From the NCBI GenBank assembly GCA_947044365.1, contig OX345636.1, positions 11,241,809-11,305,808 on the forward strand: a stretch of 64,000 bases of DNA, in the 5' to 3' direction. Shown piece after piece: positions 1 through 10,649 of the stretch. The first letter of the stretch is position 1. Each line of letters opens with the position of its first letter. The position numbers and the translations under genes were made by a program. The DNA is from Petrosia ficiformis. Lineage: Eukaryota; Porifera; Demospongiae; Haplosclerida; Petrosiidae. The notes below the pieces were generated by a model. The model had not been told where the DNA came from. It searched no databases and worked only from the letters and a program-made list of their open reading frames with translations.

Positions 1-216
1 ATTAATCATTAGCCACATAATATTTCTGACCCCAAGGTGGAACAATTACAGCCTGCAAGCATATCACATAAGGTGATGTACACAACTGGAAAGAACAGAT
101 TCAAGTACACCAATGTGCAATGGGAGGTCATGTTGATCACCTCCTGTAAGGCTTGATTTATATCATGCATGCCAAGGCATAAGACAAAAGGGGGGAGTCT
201 TGTGCACATATATAGA

Positions 217-220
217 TACA

Positions 221-254
<34 letters not shown>

Positions 255-540
255 CAAACATAGTACATACATATTGCATGTACATGTACATAATACATAT
301 ACATACATACTTATATACATACATACTATGTATGTATATGTATTATGTACATGTAATATGTATGTATGTGTGTAATACATACATAGATACATAATTACAT
401 ACATACATGCATACGTACATACATGCATTGTACAATATACGTACGTACATACAATATACATACATACATGTACATACATACATACATACATACATACATA
501 CATACATACATACGTACATACATATATACACACATGCATA
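217..540. repeat. CATA/TATG tetranucleotide microsatellite cluster
   Basis: Uninterrupted and degenerate CATA repeats (for example 217-250 and 470-525) alternate with TATG runs and TGTACA motifs. All open frames across it are artefacts of the period-4 repeat and give Tyr/Val/Cys/Met-rich peptides. Confidence 0.95.
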
Positions 541-560
541 CATACGAACACAACAAATTA

Positions 561-994
561 GAGAATGGCTTAGAAAAGTGATACATTTACATTGTACATG
601 TATATAATTTAAGGGCGTTGCCACCACGTGTTTGTGATTGTGCTGCAACGTGGAAGTGCTCCGGTTTTTGAGCCTCTTGGCACTAGTGGAGGATCTTCAA
701 ATTCAGAAGACAGTGTAAGTTGTACAATGGTAAAAAAATGTGTTCCCAGATAGCTGGAAGAATTGTCTTGGCTAGATTGAAGACCAAGTGAAATAGAATA
801 TGCTTTGTACAAAGTCCAAAAAGAATGCCTTTATAGATGGCTGTCCAAACTTCAGAAGAAAGACTATAGAAGATCATGTATGTAGGCTTGATATATGTGC
901 TGTAAATTTTTAATTAAAAACGGTTAATATGTGACCACACCCACAATGAATATTTAATTAGGACAACCTTCAAAATATTTCTAGCTCAAACCCT
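561..994. other. Gene-free stretch
   Basis: AT-rich DNA with no splice-flanked or conserved-looking open frame that I can support. Confidence 0.5.
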
Positions 995-1862
995 GATTAG
1001 GGCAAAGAAGAACAGACCCCTTCCTCCTACAAAATTTTGTGCATGTTATACATTATTGAGTAACTTTGGGTTCTAAACCACTCCTTCCAATAAACAAGGT
1101 GCCTCAGCCACAGGAAGGAGGGAAAGAACCCTTCCAAAATTGTCACCCCTATGCCCCCCTTAAATAAGGACATAATAAATATTTTACAAAGTGGGGGCCT
1201 TGAGTTGGAAGTAGCAAAAGTTCTGGCTTATAAACAACCTCGCTCTCATCATTGTTGTGGGTTTCTAAAATATAGCTTCCTCAAGGATGCTGTGGTTATG
1301 CTAACTATATTCACTACAGACCCCACATGGGCTTTGAGGTGGGCAGGGTGTAGAAGCAACACCAAGATTCTACATTTAGTAGTGCAGTAGTATTTTAATT
1401 GAGACATTTTTGATTAAAGGGCTACTTATTCTAATGGAAATGTTTACTTCAGTACCAAGTACTAATTGGGTATTTGATGAAGTCCTGCTCTTCCTCAATC
1501 AGGGGTCTGAGGTACATGTATTTTTAGTAACAAAAATAAATACCACTTCCAAACAACCCTGTTATAGCACTATGCTTTTGTTGCTAAGGTACATCAGATC
1601 CATATTTGAGAAAAACAGGACTACAACAAATACCCAATTAGAAAGAAAATGAAAATGTTGCATATAATGTTTATAAATGTACATGTGCATAAACATTTAA
1701 TTAGTATGTACATGTACATGTACACATACATAATACATACTTCTTGTATAGGTATACACATGTATACATGTACATGTACATGTACATGGAGTGCTCAAAA
1801 AAGCATCCAGCAGAAACATCGAGAAAATACAATACTGTAAACGTAGAAATTTTCGAACAGAC
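995..1862. repeat. Dispersed repeat, copy 1 (about 0.87 kb)
   Basis: The segment beginning ATTAGGGCAAAG recurs in direct orientation at 7,455-8,375, and its first about 100 bp again at 9,673-9,775. Colinear similarity continues through the TACATGTA-rich block and the GCATCCAGCAGAAACATCG motif. No coding potential is evident. The copies differ by small indels and by one inverted duplication at 7,606-7,672. Confidence 0.85.
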
Positions 1863-2240
1863 AAAATTTCGTCTTGTTTCTTCAAGCTCAACAAATGTTA
1901 ATTTTCGGCTGTATAAAATTTCGACTAAGGGCGTGGTCAGTAATACCAAATGGACATGACGCTGACGTAAACGTCCACATGTTTACGTGTTGTCAGTGTC
2001 AAAATAATGTGTAGCTGCTTGCTATCGTCTATGGTACAAGGTTATCATGTATAATTATGAAGACATATGGAGTGCTGAGGAAGGAGAGGTCTTACGATGT
2101 GTTAGAGAGACGGATAACCACTACGATCCATAAATAAATGCGTGGGAGAGTGGAACAGGTTAAAAATTAAATTTCGTCCTAACATCAACTAGTCGAAAAA
2201 GACGAAAATTTCTATAGGCCGAACATTTCTACGTTTACGG
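1835..2240. mobile_element. MITE with TIRs and TA target duplication
   Basis: The ends read TA|CTGTAAACGTAGAAATTTTC and, reversed, TA|CCGTAAACGTAGAAATGTTC, giving terminal inverted repeats of about 22 bp with few mismatches, each flanked by TA. The interior of about 400 bp has no transposase frame. TA duplication is typical of Tc1/mariner-driven MITEs; that class assignment is inference. A left-end-like copy (CCGTAAACATAGACATTTTC) lies at 8,354. Confidence 0.7.
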
Positions 2241-2556
2241 TATTTGACTAGCAAGTTGTGGATTTGTCCGGAAAAAAAGAGCCAGCATTGTACCCATTTA
2301 TAGTTTATGAGATACAGAATTAACCCACTAGGCTACATGTATGATTGCTCTTGACTAATAATTTACCTCATTGTGAGGTTACTATACTGCTTACAACTAA
2401 TCAAATAATTTATCCAAACAAATCCAATTTTTTCCAGACAAAAAGGCAATGTCCAGAAAATAGCCAATTGGAGGATGTTAGTACGAGCACTGTACAAGTG
2501 TATGGTACATTTATGTACATGTATGCTTGTGAAATGTACATGTACATGTAAATGTA

Positions 2557-2613
2557 CACACTAACACAGTCACACTAACACAGTCACACTAACACAGTCA
2601 CACTACACAGTCA
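2557..2613. repeat. 14-bp tandem repeat
   Basis: Three perfect copies of CACACTAACACAGT followed by a shortened fourth (CACACTACACAGT). Confidence 0.9.
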
Positions 2614-2999
2614 CAAGTGAATAATGTTACATGTGTAAGTGTGAATTGCTATATCCTATGTATGCATTATGTGTGATATTACATTGAACAAATGCATGTG
2701 CAAAATGATAAATAAGGGGGTATTCTGGTGTGATAGGGGGCCAACAAGCCCCCTTATACTAGCATGACCCTTTCCTTATTGTTGTTATCTGCAGATTTAT
2801 AAGTTATGCTATAATTATGGGCGGGGTGTTTCGTGATATCTTTTGTCAGCTTTATAACTTTTGAAGTATACATGTTCAAAGATTCTAACTTGCTTGGTTG
2901 GGCTCGCTGCGCCTACACGTGGGCGAATCTTTAGCACTTTGGTTGTCATTCTGTCATTCAATCATTCATTCATTCTGTCTGTCCCCACTTTTTTAATTT
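2614..2999. other. Gene-free stretch
   Basis: AT-rich sequence with no supportable gene. Confidence 0.4.
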
Positions 3000-3387
3000 A
3001 AGCATCGATTTAAAGACTTGATAGAGTAGAGAAAGAAGTTTCTCAAAATCGTATTGAAAAGAAATTTGCCACAGACATTGTTTTAGCAAGTTATTCATTC
3101 ATTCCTTCCCAACTTTTTTTACTTTGAACAGTTATAACTTCAAATGCATACCTCCTACAGCCGCCAAACTTTCAGATCTATTCAAAAACATGGTCTTCTA
3201 TTGCTCTGTTGTTTTTATAACGAAGTAAACTGTGTGAAAAGTTACTTAGAATGGAAAATACTAAACTCACTACACATCCTAGCCAGATGCTTTAAGCGTC
3301 GATTTAAAGACTTGATAGAGTAGAGAAAGAAGTTTATCAACATCGTATTGAAAAAAAATTTGCCACAGACATTGTTTTAGCAAGTTA
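3000..3387. repeat. Pair of about 94-bp direct repeats
   Basis: 3,000-3,093 and 3,294-3,387 share the same sequence starting AAGC(A/G)TCGATTTAAAGAC and ending TTTTAGCAAGTTA with few mismatches. About 200 bp separates them. No gene is seen around them. Confidence 0.9.
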
Positions 3388-4110
3388 CAGACTCATACAT
3401 TCTATCTCCGTAAGCTCTCCAGTTTCTGCCATTTGCAATAACCCACACCCGCAGCCACACCCAATGTGATCACGTGAGATCAAACGTGGAGGTCAGTTTA
3501 GAGCAATACCTTCCTTTCTGCTATTATTGACTTTCAAATTACATATATTTGAACTGTAAGTTCAATGTTTTTGCTCATTGTAGTTGTAACAATGTACAAT
3601 TCATTATAAGATAATTATCTTTAATAACTGACAGTTGTGGCATAGATATTTTGGTAATGAATGAGGTATTGAATATTTGTTGGAAGAGTATATTATGTAA
3701 TTTGATTGTAAGTAATATAGTTATTATACTAGTGCAAAGCAGTATAGCTGATGGAGAATCATTCTTAGTCATCTTCCATGTGTTTTTATATTTATCAGAA
3801 ATAATCTTAGCCAGTCTAGCCACAAAAAACTTTCTCAACCAACTTTCAAAATTATATAAACAACAAATTCAAATTTAAGCTTGTTACTTTCTCTCTTGCA
3901 TCTCATTTATTTAATTGTTGCAATTGCAACCTATCCTTAAGCTACAGCGGCGAGGCCACGCACCAAAGGTGCTTCATTGCAAAGAGGAGTCATTAAGACA
4001 GCCATTGATGTAAAACACATGCTTCATTAGACAAAAGAAGATGGATCTAGCCGACCCTTTTTGATAGCTTCTAGTGCATGTACATGGTATGTCATACTCA
4101 TATCTATACT
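3388..4110. other. Gene-free stretch
   Basis: Overlapping open frames on both strands (3,575-3,878) lack splice signals, domain character or codon bias. I see nothing else. Confidence 0.45.
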
Positions 4111-4114
4111 ACAT

Positions 4115-4425
4115 AAATTTATTGTCATACAGACTCATACCCATACTACATAAATGTATTGTCATAGAGACTCATACCCAGGGGTGTGGAAATAGTGAGC
4201 TAATTGCCGGACATCCTGGCTTGTTTTCACTGCTCTTGTCCTGCTCCCCATATACTTTGTATACAGTTCAGTTTTAATTTCTCGGACATTCACTAGATTT
4301 ATCGGACAATGTCCTGCATGACTGGCTGTTTCCACACCTCTGCTCATACCCATACTACATAAATGTATTGTCGTACAGACACATACCCATACTACATAAA
4401 TGTCACATTCATACCCATACTAGAT
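4115..4425. repeat. Degenerate CATACCCATACTACATAAATG repeat block
   Basis: The phrase CATACCCATACTACATAAA recurs about four times between 4,115 and 4,425, separated by TGTATTGTC(A/G)TA(C/G)AGAC-like spacers and interrupted by a unique segment (4,180-4,340). Related CATACCCATA phrases recur at 61,165-61,330. Confidence 0.7.
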
Positions 4426-5250
4426 ACATGTACATGTACTTTGACTATACTAACACAGTTCCTCACTTCTTCATCTTCATCATCATCTTCATATCGACCT
4501 CTTCGTGATTAATCCCTTATGAGCTCATTCTCTTTCAAGCCTCACTGAAGCACGAAGACGTTGTTCCTCTTGCTAACAAGTATACAAATGAGTAACTAAC
4601 AAGTAAACAAATACATGTTTTAAACCAGTATTTAGTACCTTAATCATTTCATTTCTACGAGACTCGGGATCTTTTTCTGCAACTGGTAACACTCTGATTT
4701 TCTGTTATAGATAAACATGTATACATGCCATATGTACAGTATATGACAAGTGGATATATATGTATGTAATGATTGATGGATAGACAGACAGATAGGTAGA
4801 ATGACAGTCAGATAGAGATACAGTGCAGATTTTACCTGAGCTTTTGAAAACCGGTCAACTATAGATAATGTCATTTTTCTATGAGTTTGGTAGAGTGAGG
4901 TCGAAATGTTATCTTGTTTTTACAAACAGCCTGACCTTGTAATCCAGTACCTGATAAATAGACTGAGCTCATTATATATTCATAGATTTACTTTGAGGAA
5001 GCACGTTTTACTATACATGTAGTTCGAAAACCAGGATTATGATCATTTAGGAAACAAATGTTTAATTTCAAAAATGCTCAATATTCAGCAATTTGTATAT
5101 GAATCCAACATCATTCATTATCTAGTGAGACCAATGGTTGTTCTTCATGGATACCAACGTTTGATACAAGATGCTCAAATAGCAGGTATTTTAATTTATT
5201 TTTCATGAGGTTGTGAGTATGTCAAGGTGGGACAATGTCAATTTACGGTT
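4411..5250. repeat. Segmental duplication, copy A (partner 15,264-16,122)
   Basis: An 840-bp segment is repeated in direct orientation 10.9 kb away with only scattered substitutions and short indels. Copy A lacks about 25 bp that copy B has around its equivalent of 15,380 and carries a TGA where copy B has TGG, so the short open frame seen in copy B is broken here. Both copies end at the same AATTTACGGTT. Confidence 0.9.
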
Positions 5251-5371
5251 ATATATATATATATGATCATTATATATGTACAGTGTGTACCATATTGATG
5301 TAAAAATAGATAATTACAATTATTACATGTATATGTATTGTGTTTGTACATAATATAACTAATTATTATGT

Positions 5372-5830
5372 ATATAATCAGGAGTCCATAATTACTTAAA
5401 GGGAAGGAGTGTGAATCGCCCACGTTGTAACGAGATTTTGTATCAGCGATGTCTCGCTAGCGGATATACTATTTTTAGAAAGTGCTTGGCGCATGGCCAG
5501 CAGAATGACCGCACCTCCAAGATACAAGATCGATAAAACGCCTAAAATAGGAGTACTTCTTGTCGCCTCTCGTAAACGATCTCTAATTGGAGTGGTTGTG
5601 TTTGCTACTGTGATAGAATTAGAACGAATAGCCCTTTGTGGAGTTGAAACAAAAGCCATGTTTTCGTGGAGGTGTGGTCATTTCTGGCCCACGTGGCCAA
5701 TCATCTTTCTAAAAATAGTATATCCGCTAGCGAGACATCGCTGATACAAAATCTCGTTACAACGTGGGCGATTCACACTCCTTCCCTTTAAGTTTTTTTT
5801 TTAATTATGGACTCCTGATATAATATACAT
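5372..5830. mobile_element. Long-TIR element carrying an internal open frame
   Basis: About 105-bp inverted repeats (5,376-5,482 and 5,706-5,822) begin with ATCAGGAGTCCATAATTA and end with ATACTATTTTTAGAAAG. They are essentially identical apart from an expanded T-run in the right arm. About 220 bp of unique DNA lies between them. No transposase is present, so the element is non-autonomous. Near-identical arms suggest recent origin or arm homogenisation. Confidence 0.85.
5396..5659 (-). CDS. Small single-TM open frame inside the TIR element
   Basis: An 87-codon frame starts with ATG at 5,659 in the unique core and runs into the left TIR. Residues of about 37-58 (GVLSILYLGGAVILLAMRQ) form a plausible membrane helix after a Ser/Thr/Arg-rich N-terminal part. 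The first about 60 codons are non-repetitive, whereas the last about 27 are TIR sequence. It may be a captured host exon or a chance frame. I recognise no family and propose no function. Confidence 0.3.
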   Translation of the reverse strand: MAFVSTPQRAIRSNSITVANTTTPIRDRLREATRSTPILGVLSILYLGGAVILLAMRQALSKNSISASETSLIQNLVTTWAIHTPSL

Positions 5831-6009
5831 ATTTATATACACATTACTGTGTTAAATCATTGTGGTATTTGAATGCGAGATTGATTTACACACCTGTAAT
5901 GTTTTCTAGCTATAGACATAATGCCTAGATTTCAATGGGGGAACATCCCATCCCCAAAGTTAGTTCACATTCACATACTCTTTTGTTATTCTCCCTCCAC
6001 CCGACAAAT

Positions 6010-6270
6010 ACATTCCTGTATTAAGCACCACACAATTGATGTATTTAATAATTAAATTTAGGGACTGTAAGTTACAGTCTTACAGTCCCACCCAAAAATT
6101 TGATGAACTAAAAAAATATTTGAAGAAAAGAAATTAGACCAACATCGAGCTTTAGCTGGAGCTTTATACTCCATGGGTTGGTAGGGGTATTGTGGGTTTG
6201 CTTTTTAATTACATTCATAGACACTTGTGGGTGCTATTATATAGTGCAGGGAGCCATAATGTCCCAAATG
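6010..6270. repeat. Dispersed repeat with GGGACTGTAA hairpin (partner 9,120-9,372)
   Basis: Both loci share TTTAATAATTAAATTTAGGG, a hairpin built from GGGACTGTAA and TTACAGTCCC (shorter in the second copy), then TATACTCCATGGGTTGGTAG and CATAGACACTTGTGGGTGCT. The orientation is direct. Confidence 0.85.
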
Positions 6271-6799
6271 AAGTAGGTGTTTTATTTGTAATGAGTGGGT
6301 GGTAACTTTTGAAGCAAATGGTTAATTAACTTTGCATACCAAATTTCTAGGTTTGTAGACCCCACTTATAGCATTAATATGGCTATTTTTTATGGTGTAC
6401 TAGAATGACCAATTGTAATTGTGGATGTTTTCTATATTGCCACAATAAAAATAGATTAATATGTAAAGTCTGTTAACATTCATAATGTCCTCAAAATTAT
6501 GATGTGATGACTTTATATGTACTATAATGTATAGTTTAATGTCATAAGGTTAATACATGATTATACTGTAACTCAATAACGAAGTAATGGATTGAAATTT
6601 TACATACACAAAAAATATGAAAATGGTGCAGCTAAAAAGATTATTGGTCATTCTAAACTAAAGTTATGAACATTTTTCTGAGGACAATGCGAATGTGAAT
6701 GACCTTTAGTGTGGTTTATATATGATAATAATAACCACTTTTAGTTATAGTTAATTAAGGTTTAGTTAACTAACTAAAATTACCCATTCCCATTATTGG

Positions 6800-7290
6800 C
6801 CCTATGCATTCTCAGAGTTTTCTGAAACATTAACAAATTTTTGAGAGGGACATGACCACTTCATGTCCCTGAATTTAACATTTTACAACAGTCAATTATT
6901 AGCTTAGCCATCATTTTATCTTGTATAGGTGTTTGTACTAACTATAACTAAAACCACTTTTAGTAAGGCATTATCTTTCAGTTAACTAAAACTATAACTA
7001 AATCGCAATTTACTGTGATAACTGTAAGTAACTAAGATTTTAAAATGGCCATTAATTGGAATGGGTAGTTTTAGTTAGTTAACTAAACCTTAATTAACTA
7101 TAACTCTTACTAAAAGTGGTTTTAGTTATAGTTAGTACAAACACCTATACAAGATAAAATGATGGCTAAGCTAGCTAACGACACAATAATAATTGACTGT
7201 TGTAAAATGTTAAATTCAGGGACATAAAGTGGTCATGTCCCTCTCAAAAATTTGTTAAAGTTTCATCCTAAAACTCTAAGAATGCATACG
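6800..7290. repeat. Large inverted repeat (arms of about 165-185 bp)
   Basis: The left arm (about 6,806-6,975) contains GAGAGGGACATGACCACTT and TGTATAGGTGTTTGTACTAAC. The right arm (about 7,105-7,290) contains their reverse complements in reversed order. The centre is rich in TTTTAGTTATAGTTAACTAA-type motifs. No transposase frame is present. Confidence 0.85.
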
Positions 7291-7553
7291 GCAATTGTGC
7301 ACAGGTTGGCAGGGCCTTTATACTCTAAGGGGGTGTAAGGTTATTGTGGGTTTGCTTCTCAAGTGCAGCATCCTTTATGAATGTAATTAAGTGTAGCAAT
7401 ACAAAAATAGCCCAGTGAATAGAAATGGAATGGTAACAGGGCACAACTACTATAATTAGGGCAAAGCAAAACAGACCCTTCCTCCTACAAACTTTTGTGC
7501 ATAGGTGGACGTATACATTATTGAGTGACTTCGGGTTCCAAACCACTCCTTCC
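7160..7553. repeat. 0.4-kb direct repeat (partner 9,370-9,773)
   Basis: The two segments share sequence from CTAAGCTAGCTAACGACACA through CACTCCTTCCAAT with few differences. The second copy ends abruptly at about 9,775, where the longer 7,455-8,375 repeat continues in the first. Confidence 0.9.
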
Positions 7554-8375
7554 AATGAACAAGGTGCTTAGCAGGCATGGACACTTCAGCCACAGGAAGG
7601 AGGGGAAAAAACCCTTCCAAAAATTATCACCCCTGTGGGGCATAGGGGTGATAATTTTTGGAAGGGTTTTTTCTTAAATAAGGACATAAATATTAAAAAG
7701 TGGGGGCTTGAGTTGTACATGTAGGTTAGCAAAAGTTCTGACAACTACACTCTCATCATTGTTGTGGGTTTCTACGCTTCCTGTAGGGTGTTGTGGTTAT
7801 GCTAACTATATTTACTACAGACCCCACATGAGCTTTGAGGTGGGGGTGTAGAAGCAACACCGAGATTCTACATTATTTTAGTAGTGCAGTAGTATTATAA
7901 TTGAGACATTTTTGATTAAATGGCTAGTTATTCTAATGGAAACTTTTACTTTGGTACCAAGTACTAATTGGGTAGTTAATGAAGTCCTGCTCTTCCTCAA
8001 TGAGGGGTCTGAGGTATATGTATTTATAGTCACAAAATTAAATACCACTTCCAAGCAACCCTGTTATAGCTAGATTAAAACTATGTTTTTGTTGCTAAAG
8101 TACATCCAGATCCATATTTGAGAAAAACAGGACTACAACAAATACCCAATTAGAATCAAAACTAGAAAGAAAATGAAAATGTTCCATATAATGTTTATAA
8201 ATGTACATGTGCATAAACATTTAATTAGTATGTACATGTACATGTACACGTACATAATGCATACTTCTTGTATAGGTATACACATGTATACATGTATATG
8301 TACATGGAGTGCTCAAAAAAGCATCCAGCAGAAACATCGGTAAAATACAATACCGTAAACATAGACATTTTCGAA
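7455..8375. repeat. Dispersed repeat, copy 2 (partner 995-1,862)
   Basis: Direct-orientation copy of the segment at 995-1,862. It contains the extra inverted duplication at 7,606-7,672, which is absent from copy 1. Confidence 0.85.
7606..7672. repeat. Perfect 29-bp-arm hairpin
   Basis: The arms at 7,606-7,634 and 7,644-7,672 are exact reverse complements around a 9-nt loop (GTGGGGCAT). The homologous site in copy 1 (about 1,125-1,165) has only the left arm followed by CCTTAAATAAGG, so the right arm is a derived inverted duplication. Confidence 0.9.
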
Positions 8376-8790
8376 ACTGACAAAAGTGTTCATTTGAAGA
8401 GTAATAAGGTGAGGAGGCAATGGTAGAAAATAGTAAGTCTACACAACATGGCAGAGCAAGAGCTGAATACATTCTCTGCTTCCTTTAACTTGACTCAGAC
8501 AACACAACACTACTGTACAAAATCAATCACTGTTATATAGTAAACCACTAAATGTTCTGGAATATTCTAAAACATGTGCACAGATAACAATCTAGAAAGT
8601 TCTAGAGACACATGTCCCAACACCTTTTACCCAATAAGTGTGAGCTAGTTATGATCAACATTTAAAGTACATGCCTATATTTCCAGCCATGTGATAGTGA
8701 TTTAAGAATTGCATTCTATACAGCTACATGTGTAGCTGCTAGTTTATTAATTACATCATGAGTGGCAACTTGACATGAATTCCTAACATC
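8370..8790. repeat. Inverted-repeat arm (partner about 10,650-11,570 on the other strand)
   Basis: The reverse complement of 10,650-10,940 matches about 8,390-8,680 (for example ACTTGACTCAGACAACACAA and CTAAATGTTCTGGAATATTC). 11,510-11,565 reversed matches about 8,720-8,785 (TTAATTACATCATGAGTGGC). The right arm has an extra tandemly duplicated block in the middle. Confidence 0.85.
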
Positions 8791-9119
8791 AACGAAGTAT
8801 ACCTTAGTTTATGTATGCAGTAAACTCCTCAATAGTTATCACAGTAAATTGCGATTTAGTTATAGTTTTAGTTAACTGAAAGTCATAATGCCTTAATTAA
8901 TAAAAGTGGTTTTAGTTATAGTTAACTTAAACAACACTAGTATACACCACTAGGAAAGAGATATACGTAGACTGATTTTTTTAATTTTTCTCTACAATAT
9001 ATTTTAGGTGTTAAACAAGGTATAGTACTGTTATGTCAGGTAGACCACTTCCGACTCTCAGCCTTCAACTACTCATTGTACAGCATAAATACATTGTATT
9101 ACAGGTACAGTAGTTAATA

Positions 9120-9775
9120 ATCCTGTATCAAGTACCACATAATATACTTACTGTATTTAATAATTAAATTTAGGGACTGTAACTTGATGTACAGTCCCTA
9201 CCAAAAATTGCAAATAATAGACTACATTGTTAACAACTAACAGCTTTAGCTGGGGCTTTATACTCCATGGGTTGGTAGAGGTATTGTGGGTTTTTTTTTT
9301 TTAATTACATTCATAGACACTTGTGGGTGCTATATATAGCTATTGCAGGGAGCCATGATGTCTCAAATGGCTAAGCTAGCTAACGACACAATAATAATTG
9401 ACTGTTGTAAAATGTTAAATTCAGGGACATAAAGTGGTCATGTCCCTCTCAAAAATTTGTTCAAGTTTCATCCTAAAACTCTAAGAATGCACAGGGCAAT
9501 TGTGCAAGGTTGGCAGGGCCTTTATACTCTAAGGGGGTGTAAGGTTATTGTGGGTTTGCTTCTCAAGTACAGCATCCTTTATGAATGTAATTAATTAAGT
9601 GTAGCATGCTAAAAAAATACAAAAATAGCCCTGTGAATAACAATGGGATGGTAACAGGGCGCAACTACTATAATTAGGGCAAAGCAAAACAGACCCTTCC
9701 TCCTACAAAATTTTGTGCATGGGTGGAGTTATACATTATTGAGTGACTTCGGGTTCTAAACCACTCCTTCCAATA
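9120..9775. repeat. Composite of dispersed repeat copies
   Basis: 9,120-9,372 is the partner of 6,010-6,270, and 9,370-9,773 the partner of 7,160-7,553. The two pieces are fused here, whereas about 900 bp separates them in the first locus. Confidence 0.85.
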
Positions 9776-10054
9776 TAACAACACAAATGAATTAAGATTA
9801 TGACAAAATTTGCTGACATAACAGAAACCTAATACCAAAACTACTGGTTGGGTAAATCATTGACTTAGTCTCAAGTGGTATAACCTAACAATTAATAATT
9901 TCCTGTCATTAAAGAAATTCATGATGATAGTAAATATATAAAAATGGTGGCATTGAGTTATCAGTCGGGAAATAGAGACAATGAGCATGGGCAGTAAGAA
10001 ACACACATACTACATGTACATTAGTAGCTAATAGTTAGTAATATTTAATACATA
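9776..10054. other. Gene-free stretch
   Basis: AT-rich DNA with no supportable feature. Confidence 0.4.
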
Positions 10055-10118
10055 TGGGGTCGAGAAGCTCATAAAGCACGAGGAGTAGCCGAGTGCTTTA
10101 TGAGGCTTTGAGACCCCA
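10055..10118. repeat. Foldback element with GC-rich centre
   Basis: The left arm TGGGGTCGAGAAGCTCATAA and the reverse complement of the right arm (TGGGGTCTCAAAGCCTCATA) match with few mismatches, leaving a centre reading GCACGAGGAGTAGCCGAGTGC. This is one member of a recurring class in this window (see 12,800, 52,943, 56,530 and 62,761). Confidence 0.75.
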
Positions 10119-10379
10119 CCCCCAGTGCTATATTTTCCAAGACAACACGAACAAACCCGGTGCTTTAACTGGTTTATAGTACTTTGGATTGATGCAATGG
10201 AGAAGAAAAATGAAGTACTTAGTGTTCTTGCACTAAACCCGAGGAAAGCGCGTTGTTTTCTAGTGTTATAAACAATATCCGGAAAATATAGAACAGGATG
10301 TGGTCAAAAAAGTGTGCTATATGGAAAATATAAAACAGTCGGTACCTTTGATGTTAGGCGTCAAAGTGCTATAAATATA

Positions 10380-10398
10380 TATATATATATATATATAT
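10380..10398. repeat. AT dinucleotide run
   Basis: Simple (TA)n tract. The flanks carry no recognisable gene. Confidence 0.9.
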
Positions 10399-10602
10399 CA
10401 GACATATTAGGCTATAGAGGTTAGTGTAATGTAAAATTATATCCCAATACCAATAACTTTATGAATCATTTGTCACAATATAATTATTCATTATGTATTG
10501 CCAAACTCATCGTGGTTTAATTACCCCGGCCTTCACCAAGTTTCAGTTAACTTGTTCATACAGGTGTATGAGATGTTTGATTTGGACCTGGCGAGCTGGG
10601 CT

Positions 10603-10632
10603 GCCTTGGTAGCTCAGTTGGTAAGAGCACAT
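10603..10632 (+). repeat. tRNA-like 5' half (SINE head or tRNA relic)
   Basis: GGTAGCTCAGTTGGTAAGAGC looks like a tRNA D-arm and pol III A box. The sequence after it cannot form anticodon and T arms, and no B box follows at the expected distance, so this is not a functional tRNA gene. Confidence 0.5.
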
Positions 10633-10649
10633 GGCTAGAAATATAGGCA

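Noticed and set aside
9..650. Several long open frames on both strands near the window start
   Set aside because: They translate the CATA microsatellite, giving repetitive Met/Tyr/Val/Cys peptides with no real gene features.
3575..3878. Overlapping open frames on both strands
   Set aside because: Low-complexity hydrophobic translations with no splice context or homologous repeat copy to support them.
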